The position numbers were made by a program, and so were the translations under genes. The notes below the pieces were generated by a model. That model had not been told where the DNA came from, did not search any database, and was given only the letters and a program-made list of their open reading frames with translations. A stretch of 64,000 nucleotides of DNA from JAAYEA01 sp012689325 (GTDB lineage Bacteria > Chloroflexota > Anaerolineae > JAAYEA01). The stretch lies in assembly GCA_036841525.1 (NCBI GenBank), contig DAITVZ010000011.1:15871-79870 (forward strand), in the 5' to 3' direction. This document shows, one piece after another, positions 1-7,504 of this stretch (position 1 is the first letter of the stretch; each line of letters starts with the position of its first letter).

Positions 1-2
1 TC

Positions 3-524
3 TGGCAGCACCGCCACCCCCTGGCCACGGCCAAGGTGATGCAGCGCTACGCCATGCTGGCGCTGGGCGCCCGCTGCCGCGGCCTGGTCGCCGCCGTCTC
101 CCGGCTGATCCATTATGGCCCGCTGCCGGAGGAGGTCAGCCACCGGCAAGAGGCCGTCGCCCGGGTGGACGCTACCCTCATCGCGGCCACCCGCCCCGGC
201 GCCAAGGTCAGCGACGTCTTCCGCCGCGCCCAGGAGGCCTATGCCGCCGTGGGCTTTCCCGAGGAGTGGCAGTTCCACCACCAGGGCGGGGCCATCGGCT
301 ACGAGGCGCGCGAATACCGCGGCACGCCCACCTCGGCGCAGATCGTGCAGATGGGCCAGGCCTTCGCCTGGAACCCGTCCATCGCCGGCGCCAAGTCGGA
401 GGATACCATCCTGGTGGAGGAGCACGGCAACGAGATCATCACCGCCGTGGGCGATTGGCCGACCATCGCCGTCGAGGTGGATGGACAGGTGATTCACCGC
501 CCGGCAATCAAGGTCGTGGCCTGA
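3..524 (+). CDS. M24 family metallopeptidase (Xaa-Pro peptidase-like), 5' end cut by window
   Basis: C-terminal part of a creatinase/Xaa-Pro aminopeptidase-fold (pita-bread) enzyme that removes or cleaves peptides at proline or similar residues, probably cytoplasmic. The reading frame is open to the left edge of the window (it reads WQHRHPLATAK before the first GTG/ATG), so the true start lies outside. The recognisable block is FHHQGGAIGYEARE, which matches the His-containing metal site of this M24 clade, followed by EDTILVEEHGNEIIT, which holds the late Glu metal ligands. The remaining C-terminal end looks complete. A 14-bp hairpin lies 30 bases after the stop. Exact substrate cannot be told. 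Class is confident, specificity is not. Confidence 0.8.
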   Translation, partial: WQHRHPLATAKVMQRYAMLALGARCRGLVAAVSRLIHYGPLPEEVSHRQEAVARVDATLIAATRPGAKVSDVFRRAQEAYAAVGFPEEWQFHHQGGAIGYEAREYRGTPTSAQIVQMGQAFAWNPSIAGAKSEDTILVEEHGNEIITAVGDWPTIAVEVDGQVIHRPAIKVVA

Positions 525-554
525 GCCCCAACCCGCCATTTGCTGGCGAAACGA

Positions 555-587
555 ACGGGCCAAGCAGTCTCGAACTGCTTGGCCCGT
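555..587. terminator. 14-bp perfect hairpin between convergent genes
   Basis: Arms ACGGGCCAAGCAGT (555-568) and ACTGCTTGGCCCGT (574-587) pair perfectly around the 5-base loop CTCGA. It lies 30 bases after the M24 stop and 36 bases beyond the end of the opposing operon (624), so it can serve both strands. No T-run follows on either strand. Confidence 0.7.
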
Positions 588-623
588 CATTCATGTCCTC
601 AGGAACCACCAAAGCCGGTACGC

Positions 624-809
624 CTACCCTCCCAGCGCGTCGCCGATCAGCAGCCCCAAGAGCGCGACGATCAACCCCAGGTGAAGCAGCAGCTCCGAGC
701 GGACCAGCCAGCTCCCCGGCCAGGCCAGGTGCACCACCAGGCTGGCCGCCAGCAGCATCACGCCCAACAGCACCGGCACACCTCGGTACCTGGCCAGCTT
801 TTCGATCAT
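624..809 (-). CDS. 61-residue two-helix membrane protein
   Basis: Short protein of unknown function with two predicted membrane helices, about residues 10-30 (VPVLLGVMLLAASLVVHLAW) and 38-57 (ELLLHLGLIVALLGLLIG). The start ATG at 809 is preceded by a strong GGGAGGGG ribosome binding site that overlaps the end region of the upstream enolase-superfamily gene (11 bases between stop and start). That spacing makes it the last gene of the minus-strand sugar operon. The good RBS and helical pattern argue that it is expressed; no family could be assigned. It might be a small transporter accessory or membrane anchor, but that is a guess. Confidence 0.6.
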   Translation of the reverse strand: MIEKLARYRGVPVLLGVMLLAASLVVHLAWPGSWLVRSELLLHLGLIVALLGLLIGDALGG

Positions 810-820
810 GGGCCCCTCCC

Positions 821-1951
821 CTAGAAGAGCCGCTCGCCGTTGGCGTACCGCGCCACGGCGTCCATGTCCAGCGTCAGGCCCAGGCCGGGCTTATCCGGGA
901 TCAGCAGCAGCCCCTCATCATCCAACTGCCAGCCGCCAGCGGCGATCTCGTCCACGTAGGGCGAGCCGGTGAGGTACTCCACCAAGTCCGTGTCCGGGAA
1001 GGCGGAGACCAGTTGCAGGTCGGCGGCCACGCCCACCGCCGTGTTCCAGCCATGCGGCACAAAGCGCACGCCGTTCTCTTGCGCCATCCAGGCGATGCGC
1101 CGCTCCTCGCTTATCCCGCCGCACTTGGTCACGTCCGGCTGGACGATGTCAAAAGCCCCCGCCTGCAGCCAGGGCTGGAAGGCCTGCCGCCGCGTCAGCA
1201 CCTCGCCGCCCGAGATGGGCAGCGGGGCATTGCGCCGCAGCATCACGTAATCGTCCAGGGCGTCGGGCTTGAGCGGCTCCTCGAACCAATAGATGTCGTA
1301 ATCAGCCAGCATCTCGGCCGTGCGCAGCGCCCACTTGTAGCCGTTGCGCCAGTAGGCGTCGCTGCCGCCCGCATCCACCATGAGCAGCACCTCGTCGCCC
1401 ACCACCTCGCGCGCCGCAGCCACGATGGCCTCATCCTTGTCGTCGCTCACCCGGCCAAAGGGCCCCCAGCCCATTTTGAAGGCGCGAAAGCCCTGGGCCT
1501 TGAGACGGAGCAGATACTCGGCCAGCGGCTCGGGCTCGTCCATCAGGATCGAGGCATAGGGCCGCGCCCGGTCGCGATAGCGCCCGCCCAGCAGCCGCCC
1601 CACCGGCTGCCCGGTGGCCTGCCCCAGGATGTCCCACAGGGCGATGTCGATGCCGCTGATGGCGTGCTCGATGCTGCCGCCCCGGCCCAGCCAGAACATG
1701 TTCTGCCGCAGCTTTTCGCTCACCCGCTCCGGCTCCAGGGCGTTCTCGCCCCGGTACAGCGGCTCCAAGACCGCCAGCGCCGCCTTGACCAGGTTGTCGT
1801 TGGTAAAGACGCTGCCCAACCCGACCAGCCCCTCGTCCGTGAGCACGGCGATCAGGGTATGCACGCAGTCGTCGGGGCGCAGCTCGTTGGACCAGCCGCC
1901 CTCCGGCGTGGCGCTGCGCAGCCCCAGCGCCCGAATCTCGCGTATCTTCAT
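821..1951 (-). CDS. Enolase-superfamily (mandelate racemase/sugar-acid dehydratase-like) protein
   Basis: Likely acts on a sugar acid by proton abstraction alpha to a carboxylate (dehydration or epimerisation), in the cytoplasm with Mg2+. Numbered from the GTG at 1957, the barrel shows metal ligands D195 (LLMVDAGG), E226 or E227 (WFEEPL) and E252 (SGGEVL), and a candidate acid/base H302 (FVPHGWN). The usual KxK after strand 2 reads K161-M-G163, so only the first lysine is kept. This and the nearby WGP resemble rhamnonate-type dehydratases more than mandelate racemase. The ATG at 1951 is preferred because AGGAGG sits five bases upstream, whereas the GTG at 1957 would lie inside that RBS. The gene follows the URO-D-like gene by 9 bases in a glycoside-catabolism operon. 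The exact sugar acid is unknown. Confidence 0.85.
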   Translation of the reverse strand: MKIREIRALGLRSATPEGGWSNELRPDDCVHTLIAVLTDEGLVGLGSVFTNDNLVKAALAVLEPLYRGENALEPERVSEKLRQNMFWLGRGGSIEHAISGIDIALWDILGQATGQPVGRLLGGRYRDRARPYASILMDEPEPLAEYLLRLKAQGFRAFKMGWGPFGRVSDDKDEAIVAAAREVVGDEVLLMVDAGGSDAYWRNGYKWALRTAEMLADYDIYWFEEPLKPDALDDYVMLRRNAPLPISGGEVLTRRQAFQPWLQAGAFDIVQPDVTKCGGISEERRIAWMAQENGVRFVPHGWNTAVGVAADLQLVSAFPDTDLVEYLTGSPYVDEIAAGGWQLDDEGLLLIPDKPGLGLTLDMDAVARYANGERLF

Positions 1952-1960
1952 GGCCACCTC

Positions 1961-3019
1961 CTAAGCGTAATAGGTCGCATAGCGCTCCATGGCGTCCATG
2001 AGCGCGCGCACGTTCTCCAGGGGCACCCCCGGATACCAGCCGTGGATCATCATCAGCCCGCCCTCGCGGCTCCCCAGCATCTCGACCTCCTGCCGGATCA
2101 GGGCGTCGATCTGCCGCGGCGCGCCAAAGCGCACCACCTGCTGCCGGTCGATGTCCAGATCGATGCAGACCCGCCCCTTGAGCGTGGCCTGGATCCACTC
2201 CAGCCCGTTCACCAGGTCTTGCAGGTTCATCACCTGCACCCCTGAATCCACCAGGTCGTCCACCAGCGCGCGGATGTCGCCATCCGAGTGCATGTGGATG
2301 ATGCAGCCGGCCTCCTGCGCCGGGGCCATCAGCCGCCTATAAACCGGCTTGATATGCCTGCGAAACTGGGCCGGGGAGAGCATCGGGCCGTGCTGCATGC
2401 CCAGGTCCTCCGCATAGCCCATCCACTCCACGCCCAGCGCCAGGTAGCGCCGCACGATCTCGGCGTTGAACGCCTCCAGCATCCCCAGCAGCGTGTGCAG
2501 GCGCGAGTCGTCGTCGGCCATGTCATAGATCACGTCGGAGTAGCCGCGGATGTCCGTCAGGGCGAGAAAGGTGTGCCCATGGCGAAGTGAGCCGCCGGCG
2601 AGCCGCCCCTCCGCCTTGGCCCTGGCCAGGTTCGCCGCGGCCTTGTCCCAGTCCACCGTCCCCCACCCGGCATAGATCGCCGGGTCCGGCGGGGTGTAGC
2701 CGTCCAACGCGGCCCAATCGGCCAGCGGATGGCCCACCGCCGCGCCGTGCAGCCCGTCGTCGGCCGTCTCCCAGACGCAGCCCCAGGGGTCGGTGTAGGG
2801 CGCGCCCGCGCGCTGCCAGGGCTCGAGCGCCGGCGTATAGGGCAGCTCGGGCGGCTCATAGCCGGGAAAGAGCAGCGGGTGGCTCGCCATCAACTCCACG
2901 ATCGCCGCTTGCGGGTAATGATGCCAGCAGGCGGCGTTCATGTGAAAGGTCATCGGGATGTGGTCGGGGCGCTCGAAGCGTACCGCTCGCAAGACGTTCT
3001 CGCGCTGGGAGAATGCCAT
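1961..3019 (-). CDS. URO-D-family protein (MtaA/uroporphyrinogen decarboxylase fold)
   Basis: 352-residue TIM-barrel protein of the uroporphyrinogen decarboxylase/corrinoid methyltransferase family. Family signs are the N-terminal RENVLRAVRFERPDHIPM, the DPWGCVW stretch near residue 78, MLSPAQFRRHIKPVYRR (213-229) and HMHSDGDI (242-249). In methylcobamide:CoM-type members the last motif is HxC followed later by a zinc Cys; here it is H242-M-H244, so classical zinc methyltransfer is doubtful. There is no haem gene nearby; it sits inside a sugar operon, a context seen for many URO-D relatives of unknown role. Its ATG overlaps the upstream stop by one base (TGATG), implying translational coupling. 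A longer frame reaches 3133 but lies inside the upstream gene. Confidence 0.8.
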   Translation of the reverse strand: MAFSQRENVLRAVRFERPDHIPMTFHMNAACWHHYPQAAIVELMASHPLLFPGYEPPELPYTPALEPWQRAGAPYTDPWGCVWETADDGLHGAAVGHPLADWAALDGYTPPDPAIYAGWGTVDWDKAAANLARAKAEGRLAGGSLRHGHTFLALTDIRGYSDVIYDMADDDSRLHTLLGMLEAFNAEIVRRYLALGVEWMGYAEDLGMQHGPMLSPAQFRRHIKPVYRRLMAPAQEAGCIIHMHSDGDIRALVDDLVDSGVQVMNLQDLVNGLEWIQATLKGRVCIDLDIDRQQVVRFGAPRQIDALIRQEVEMLGSREGGLMMIHGWYPGVPLENVRALMDAMERYATYYA

Positions 3020-3576
3020 CAGCTCCACTCCCGGCGGACCCTGCGGTCCGGCGGCACATTGGCCTTCACCAGCCCGACGAACGCCTGCCAATCGTCGTCG
3101 TCGGCAAACAGGCTGCGGGGAAACATGGTCCACAGATTCTTTTGGGCATAGAGGAGGACAACGGAATCCGAGATTCGGGCGCGCTCATAGAGCTGCCACT
3201 TGTAGTCGACGGCATAGTCCGCGCCGGCAATCGCCAGGCCATCCTCGGATGCGGTACCCGTCAGCTCATCACCAAATCCCAGTCGCTTCCAGACACGCTT
3301 GGCCGCGAGAAATGGCATGAGGTATGGATACAGCACGGCATAGAACAGCAGCACCGAGTAGCTCCCCAGGAAAAGGATTAGGTCGCGCCAGCCAGAGGCG
3401 CCACTTTCGGGCAGGCCGAAGGTATCGGCCACGATCGCAGAACTCGCCAGGAGGGCAGTTCCACCCAGGGCCAACGCGACGCGGAAAGCTGTGATGAGCA
3501 CGGAGGCCTTGCCTGACAACGACAGCGCACGCCGTACATCCTGAACAGTGATGGTGCCCCCAAACTGGATGGTCAT
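3019..3576 (-). CDS. YcxB-like C-terminal domain membrane protein
   Basis: 185-residue protein with two membrane helices (roughly residues 28-50 and 65-95) followed by a cytosolic domain. In that domain the pattern KWQLYERARISDSVVLLY, then MFPRSLFADDDDWQAF, matches YcxB-like domains of unknown function. Start ATG at 3576 follows GAGGGG; an upstream in-frame ATG at 3612 has no comparable RBS. It lies 40 bases after the dehydrogenase gene and its stop overlaps the URO-D start, so it is co-transcribed with sugar-catabolic genes. YcxB proteins are usually orphan membrane proteins, so its place here is odd. Family assignment rests on pattern only. Confidence 0.65.
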   Translation of the reverse strand: MTIQFGGTITVQDVRRALSLSGKASVLITAFRVALALGGTALLASSAIVADTFGLPESGASGWRDLILFLGSYSVLLFYAVLYPYLMPFLAAKRVWKRLGFGDELTGTASEDGLAIAGADYAVDYKWQLYERARISDSVVLLYAQKNLWTMFPRSLFADDDDWQAFVGLVKANVPPDRRVRREWS

Positions 3577-3616
3577 CCCCTCATGTCCCCTTCCCGCGCA
3601 CCGGGCGCTCACCCGC

Positions 3617-4645
3617 TCAGGTTTTGCTCACCTGCACCAGCACCTTCATCACGTCGGCGCCGCCCTTGCGCGCCGTCTCAAAGGCTGCCGCCGCCTGCTC
3701 CAGCGGGTAACGGTGCGAGACCAGCGGCGCCGTCAGGATGCGCCCGGCGGCGATCAGCCGCACCGCCTCGGTAAAGTCGTCGCGGGTGTACATCAGCGTG
3801 CCGATCAGCTCCAGCTCGTGGTCCTGCACCAGCGCCATGTCCACCAGCGTCTTTTTGCCAAAGACGCCGCCCACGACGATGACCGAGCCCTTGCGCGCCA
3901 CCTCGATGGCGCTGGCGATGGTGGACTCGATCCCCACGCACTCGTAGATGATATCGGCGCCATCCGCGCCGTAGGCATCCAGGATGTACTCTTCCAGCTT
4001 GCGGTCAGCCACATTGGCCAGGTGATCGGCGCCCAGGTCCGCGGCCAGCTCCAGCCGCTGGGGCACCACGTCCGTCTGCATGATCTCTGCCGCGCCGTGA
4101 GCGCGAGCGACCTGCATGACCATCAGCCCGATGGTCCCCGCGCCCATCACCACGACCTTTTTGCCGCCGACGGGCCCGCCGCGCCGCACCAGGTGCACGG
4201 CCACCGCCGCAGGCTCCACCAGCGCCCCCGCCTCAAAGCTCATCTCGTCCGGCAGAGGAATCACCTTATCCACGGGGATCGACAGGTACTCGGCCATGGA
4301 TCCGGGCGCCTGGCAGCCCACCACCCGCAGGTTCATGCAGATGTTGTAGCGGCCGCGGCGGCAGTTGTAGCAGGTGCCGCAGACCAGCGAGGGCTCCATG
4401 GTCACCTTCTGTCCCATCTCCCAGTCCGTCACGCCCTCGCCCACCTCGGTGATGGTCCCGGAAAACTCGTGGCCGGGGACCACCGGGCACGAAATGAAGG
4501 GATGCTCGCCCAGATAGGCGTGCACGTCCGAGCCGCACACGCCGGACATGGACACTTTGACCAGCACCTGCCCCGGCCCCGCGCTCGGGCGCGCCACCTC
4601 GCTCACCACGATCTTGCCGGGCTGCACCATCTCTGCCTGCTTCAT
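3617..4645 (-). CDS. Zinc-dependent medium-chain alcohol/polyol dehydrogenase
   Basis: 342-residue NAD(P)-dependent MDR enzyme of the sorbitol/threonine dehydrogenase group, oxidising a secondary hydroxyl of a sugar or polyol. Visible catalytic-zinc residues are C37 (GVCGSD), H59-E60 (PGHEFSG) and E144 (LVEPAAVAVH). The structural zinc cysteines are C89, C92, C95 and C103 (CGTCYNCRRGRYNIC). The Rossmann motif GAGTIG is at 168-173, and an acidic residue follows in MQTDVVP, consistent with NAD. All zinc ligands are intact and length is normal. It lies three bases after the GH116 gene stop in the same operon, suggesting it processes the liberated sugar or an aglycone. Confidence 0.92.
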   Translation of the reverse strand: MKQAEMVQPGKIVVSEVARPSAGPGQVLVKVSMSGVCGSDVHAYLGEHPFISCPVVPGHEFSGTITEVGEGVTDWEMGQKVTMEPSLVCGTCYNCRRGRYNICMNLRVVGCQAPGSMAEYLSIPVDKVIPLPDEMSFEAGALVEPAAVAVHLVRRGGPVGGKKVVVMGAGTIGLMVMQVARAHGAAEIMQTDVVPQRLELAADLGADHLANVADRKLEEYILDAYGADGADIIYECVGIESTIASAIEVARKGSVIVVGGVFGKKTLVDMALVQDHELELIGTLMYTRDDFTEAVRLIAAGRILTAPLVSHRYPLEQAAAAFETARKGGADVMKVLVQVSKT

Positions 4646-4648
4646 GGA

Positions 4649-7285
4649 TCATCTCCCTCGGGGATTCTCGGCTTCCAGCCGCACATACAACTCGGCGCCC
4701 TCTTCCAGCCTGAGCGCCTTCTCGAACTGCACCGACACGCCTGCCGGGGTCGCCTGCACCTTGGCCTTGATGCGCTTGCCGTTCAGCTCCACCCTGGCCT
4801 TCCCCGCGTCTTCCATCGCGCCCAGCTTGAGCGTCTTGAGCTCCAGTTGCCCGGCGGCCACTGCCAGAGTGGCCTTGGCCCGCTTCTTGCTCACCGACTG
4901 GTGGTACATCCCCCAGCCCGTGCCGACCGACCAGAAGGTGCGAAAGTCTTCCTCGTTCAGCCGCGGCGCAAAGCCGATGGACCGGTGTGGCACATCGTAG
5001 GAAAAGCCTGCCAGCGCCGTCAGCACCGACCAGGCAGCCATGGAACGGGCGTAGTGGCTGCCGCATTCGAACTCGTTCCAGGGGTTGCGCTTGACCCCGT
5101 CGTGGCGCTCCCGCACGCCCCGCACGATGCACAACCCTTCGTCCACCAGCCCCTCGTAGATCATGTGGCTGGCCACCTGATACTCGATACCGCACCAGAC
5201 CTCGTCCGAATAGGGGAAGGGGAAGGCCGGTCGATCGCCGTTGGGCCAGGTGCACAAGAGCAGCCCCTTGTCGTCGTTCAGGGCATAGATCCGCTGGCAG
5301 CAGGCGTGGTTGCGAAAATCGGTGCGCCAGTTGTGCTTGTAGATCGCCTCCAGCGCCTTGCGCACGTGCCGCGGGTTCAGCAGGTCGCCGAGGCCGGCCA
5401 CGCGCGCGAACCACTGACCGATCACCTGATCCGCCAGGCAGCCTTGGCCGTACTGATAGCGCGGCGCTTGCCCCGGGTCATAGCGCTGCACATAGTACTC
5501 GCCGTTGAACAGCTCCTTCTCCATCTTTTTCCGGCCGGAGGCATAGACGACATGGTACTCTTCGGCCACGTCCTCCTCGCCGAGGTAGCGAGCCATCTCT
5601 TCCGCGGCGCGCAAGGCGCCCAGGTACCAGGTGCCCATCATGGTGTTGGGGCCGTGGAACTCGATGTCGTACGTGTTGTGTTGAATGCCCTCCATGACCC
5701 CATCACGGTCTCTATCCCATTCCGTCCAGGCGTATTCCAGGGCATTGCGTACCCGCGGCCAGAGCCCGCGCAGCCAGCCGTCGTCGCCGCTCAGCTTCCA
5801 GTCTCGATAGGTCTTGAGGATGCCTCCCATCTGCCCGTCCGCCGCGGCGTGGAAAGCCTTCGGTTCCGTCCCCAGCGGCAGTTGCAGCCGAAAGCCCATC
5901 CAGCCATCCTCCCGCTGGTTGTACCGATAGTCGGCCTCCCGCATGGAGCGCTCCAGCGAGGGAAACAAGAAGGGCAGCGCCTGCGCATAGTTCCAGACGT
6001 GGGTGCAAGACCCCTCGCAGCAGCCGCGTTCCGCGCAGGTGCCCTCGAACCCATAAAAGGTCCCATCCTCCAGGCGAAGGCACGTGGGGCTCTTGAGGAT
6101 AGACATCTGGCTGGAAACGGCGTCCAGCACATACCAGGGCAGCGTGCTGTCAAAGAGCGCGTCGCGAAAGGCTTTCGTCCCGCTGTAGAGCTCGTTCTCC
6201 CGCGCGGCCACATCCTTGGCCACGTCCCAGGCATCGCTCCAGAGGCTGGCGTAATAGTTCTTCCAGGTAGGCGCGGCGTCCGCGGCGTCCGGCGTTCCCG
6301 GGCCGGCCGAGCTCTGGCCCCAATACTTGTGGTACGTGGGGAAATGCCAGGTGACATACACGGGCAGCACGGCCCACTCTCCTGGCCCCAACGTCGCCCG
6401 CAGGGCCAGCGCGCCGGTGTCACGGGCGCCAGGGCCGGACGGCTCGTCGTACGCGCGCGGAGAGAGGGAGCCCGTGGCGGAAAACTCGTCCCAATACCGT
6501 TGCAGCGCATCGAACCAGCCCGTGCGCTCCCAGCAGGCCTGCACCGCCACGTCGGGCCAGGAAGTCGCCAGGGCCATGGACCCGTAGCGCCAGTCCTCGG
6601 GCCCGACCCCAGCGGTGGTCATCAGGATGCCGCGCGCGTCCCCTTCCTCCATGGTGCGGTTCACCGTCTGGCCCACCCCGTCGCGCAGGAAAGGCCCTAT
6701 GCCTTCATAGCCCGCCGCATTCATGAGGCTGGCTGCTAGAGCGATCTTGACCGGACGTTTGCCGGGGTTATAGACGAGAAAGCGGAACACGGCCGCCGGG
6801 ATGCTGGAATCGTCGGCCTGGAGCGGGATAAACGGGTTGAAGGCCTCGAAGGAGACCTCCACCGGCATCTCCTTGTCCTCGAAGGCCATGTAGGCGATGG
6901 GGTACTCGCCGCGCAGCACGGACTCGGACATGTGCGGCAGCCCGATCCCCCGACCGCCCAGCAGTCCGTCGCCGAAGCGCCCGTGGTGTGGGTTGGTCGT
7001 GCCCGTGAACGAGGGCAGGGCTGGCCCCTGCAAGACCTTGGTCACCGCCTGCCCATCCTTCTCCTCCGCCCTCAGCATGAAAAAGCTGTTCGGCAAGTAG
7101 GAGCCCTTGTTGGGCCGGTTAAAGATCTCCCAATCCACCAGCTCGCCCGTGCCGGATAGCGACACGCAGCCGGTGCCGATGCCGCCGATGGGAAACGCCA
7201 CCTCACGAGCCGAGTCGCCGCTATAGCGCCGCTGGCTCCCCAGCTCGCGCAACGATTTCTTGGAATAGCCCACCAACCTGGCCAT
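4649..7285 (-). CDS. GH116 beta-glucosidase (bile acid beta-glucosidase/GBA2 type)
   Basis: 878-residue retaining glycoside hydrolase of family GH116, which cleaves beta-glucosides or beta-xylosides. The N-terminal beta-rich domain begins around AREVAFPIGGIGTGCVSL and the C-terminal (alpha/alpha)6 domain contains the active site. The nucleophile is expected at E542 in HNTYDIEFHGPNTM and the acid/base at D619 in CLADQVIGQ, both present. No signal peptide is seen, so it probably acts inside the cell on imported glycosides. Start ATG at 7285 follows GAAGGAGA. It is the first gene of a six-gene minus-strand operon and has a good promoter at 7367-7395. Family assignment is firm; substrate is not resolved. 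Confidence 0.92.
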   Translation of the reverse strand: MARLVGYSKKSLRELGSQRRYSGDSAREVAFPIGGIGTGCVSLSGTGELVDWEIFNRPNKGSYLPNSFFMLRAEEKDGQAVTKVLQGPALPSFTGTTNPHHGRFGDGLLGGRGIGLPHMSESVLRGEYPIAYMAFEDKEMPVEVSFEAFNPFIPLQADDSSIPAAVFRFLVYNPGKRPVKIALAASLMNAAGYEGIGPFLRDGVGQTVNRTMEEGDARGILMTTAGVGPEDWRYGSMALATSWPDVAVQACWERTGWFDALQRYWDEFSATGSLSPRAYDEPSGPGARDTGALALRATLGPGEWAVLPVYVTWHFPTYHKYWGQSSAGPGTPDAADAAPTWKNYYASLWSDAWDVAKDVAARENELYSGTKAFRDALFDSTLPWYVLDAVSSQMSILKSPTCLRLEDGTFYGFEGTCAERGCCEGSCTHVWNYAQALPFLFPSLERSMREADYRYNQREDGWMGFRLQLPLGTEPKAFHAAADGQMGGILKTYRDWKLSGDDGWLRGLWPRVRNALEYAWTEWDRDRDGVMEGIQHNTYDIEFHGPNTMMGTWYLGALRAAEEMARYLGEEDVAEEYHVVYASGRKKMEKELFNGEYYVQRYDPGQAPRYQYGQGCLADQVIGQWFARVAGLGDLLNPRHVRKALEAIYKHNWRTDFRNHACCQRIYALNDDKGLLLCTWPNGDRPAFPFPYSDEVWCGIEYQVASHMIYEGLVDEGLCIVRGVRERHDGVKRNPWNEFECGSHYARSMAAWSVLTALAGFSYDVPHRSIGFAPRLNEEDFRTFWSVGTGWGMYHQSVSKKRAKATLAVAAGQLELKTLKLGAMEDAGKARVELNGKRIKAKVQATPAGVSVQFEKALRLEEGAELYVRLEAENPRGR

Positions 7286-7366
7286 CGCACCGTCTCCTTC
7301 CGCACATGGCGTCCGCGCGCCCGGCGCAACCCGGACAGCCCATCGCTATCGCTACGTCCCGGGAGC

Positions 7367-7395
7367 ATTCTACATGGAAAGCCCCCAGATGCCAA
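7367..7395 (-). promoter_or_regulatory. Promoter of the GH116 operon
   Basis: On the minus strand, TTGGCA (7395-7390), 17 bases, then TAGAAT (7372-7367). The likely transcript start leaves a leader of about 75 bases before the ATG at 7285. It lies back to back with the plus-strand promoter at 7410-7437. Confidence 0.6.
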
Positions 7396-7409
7396 GCTCG
7401 GACCCAGGA

Positions 7410-7437
7410 TTGACAAGCCGGGGAAAAGAGGTAGAAT
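7410..7437 (+). promoter_or_regulatory. Promoter of the class III aminotransferase gene
   Basis: A perfect TTGACA (7410-7415), a 16-base spacer and TAGAAT (7432-7437), about 60 bases upstream of the preferred start codon at 7505. Confidence 0.7.
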
Positions 7438-7504
7438 CTGGAAGATTGGATTGCAGCCCCGGCCTTGGCGCCGCGGGCTCGAAAGGGAGGATGGACGACC
7501 TAGC

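Noticed and set aside
266..2245. 659-codon plus-strand open frame opposite the enolase and URO-D genes
   Set aside because: Antisense to two well-recognised genes with their own RBSs; rich in Arg/His/Pro/Gly as expected from GC-rich shadow frames; no motif.
3548..6739. 1063-codon plus-strand frame opposite the dehydrogenase and GH116 genes
   Set aside because: Shadow frame of intact enzymes with all catalytic residues on the minus strand; composition is His/Arg/Gly biased and no domain is recognisable.
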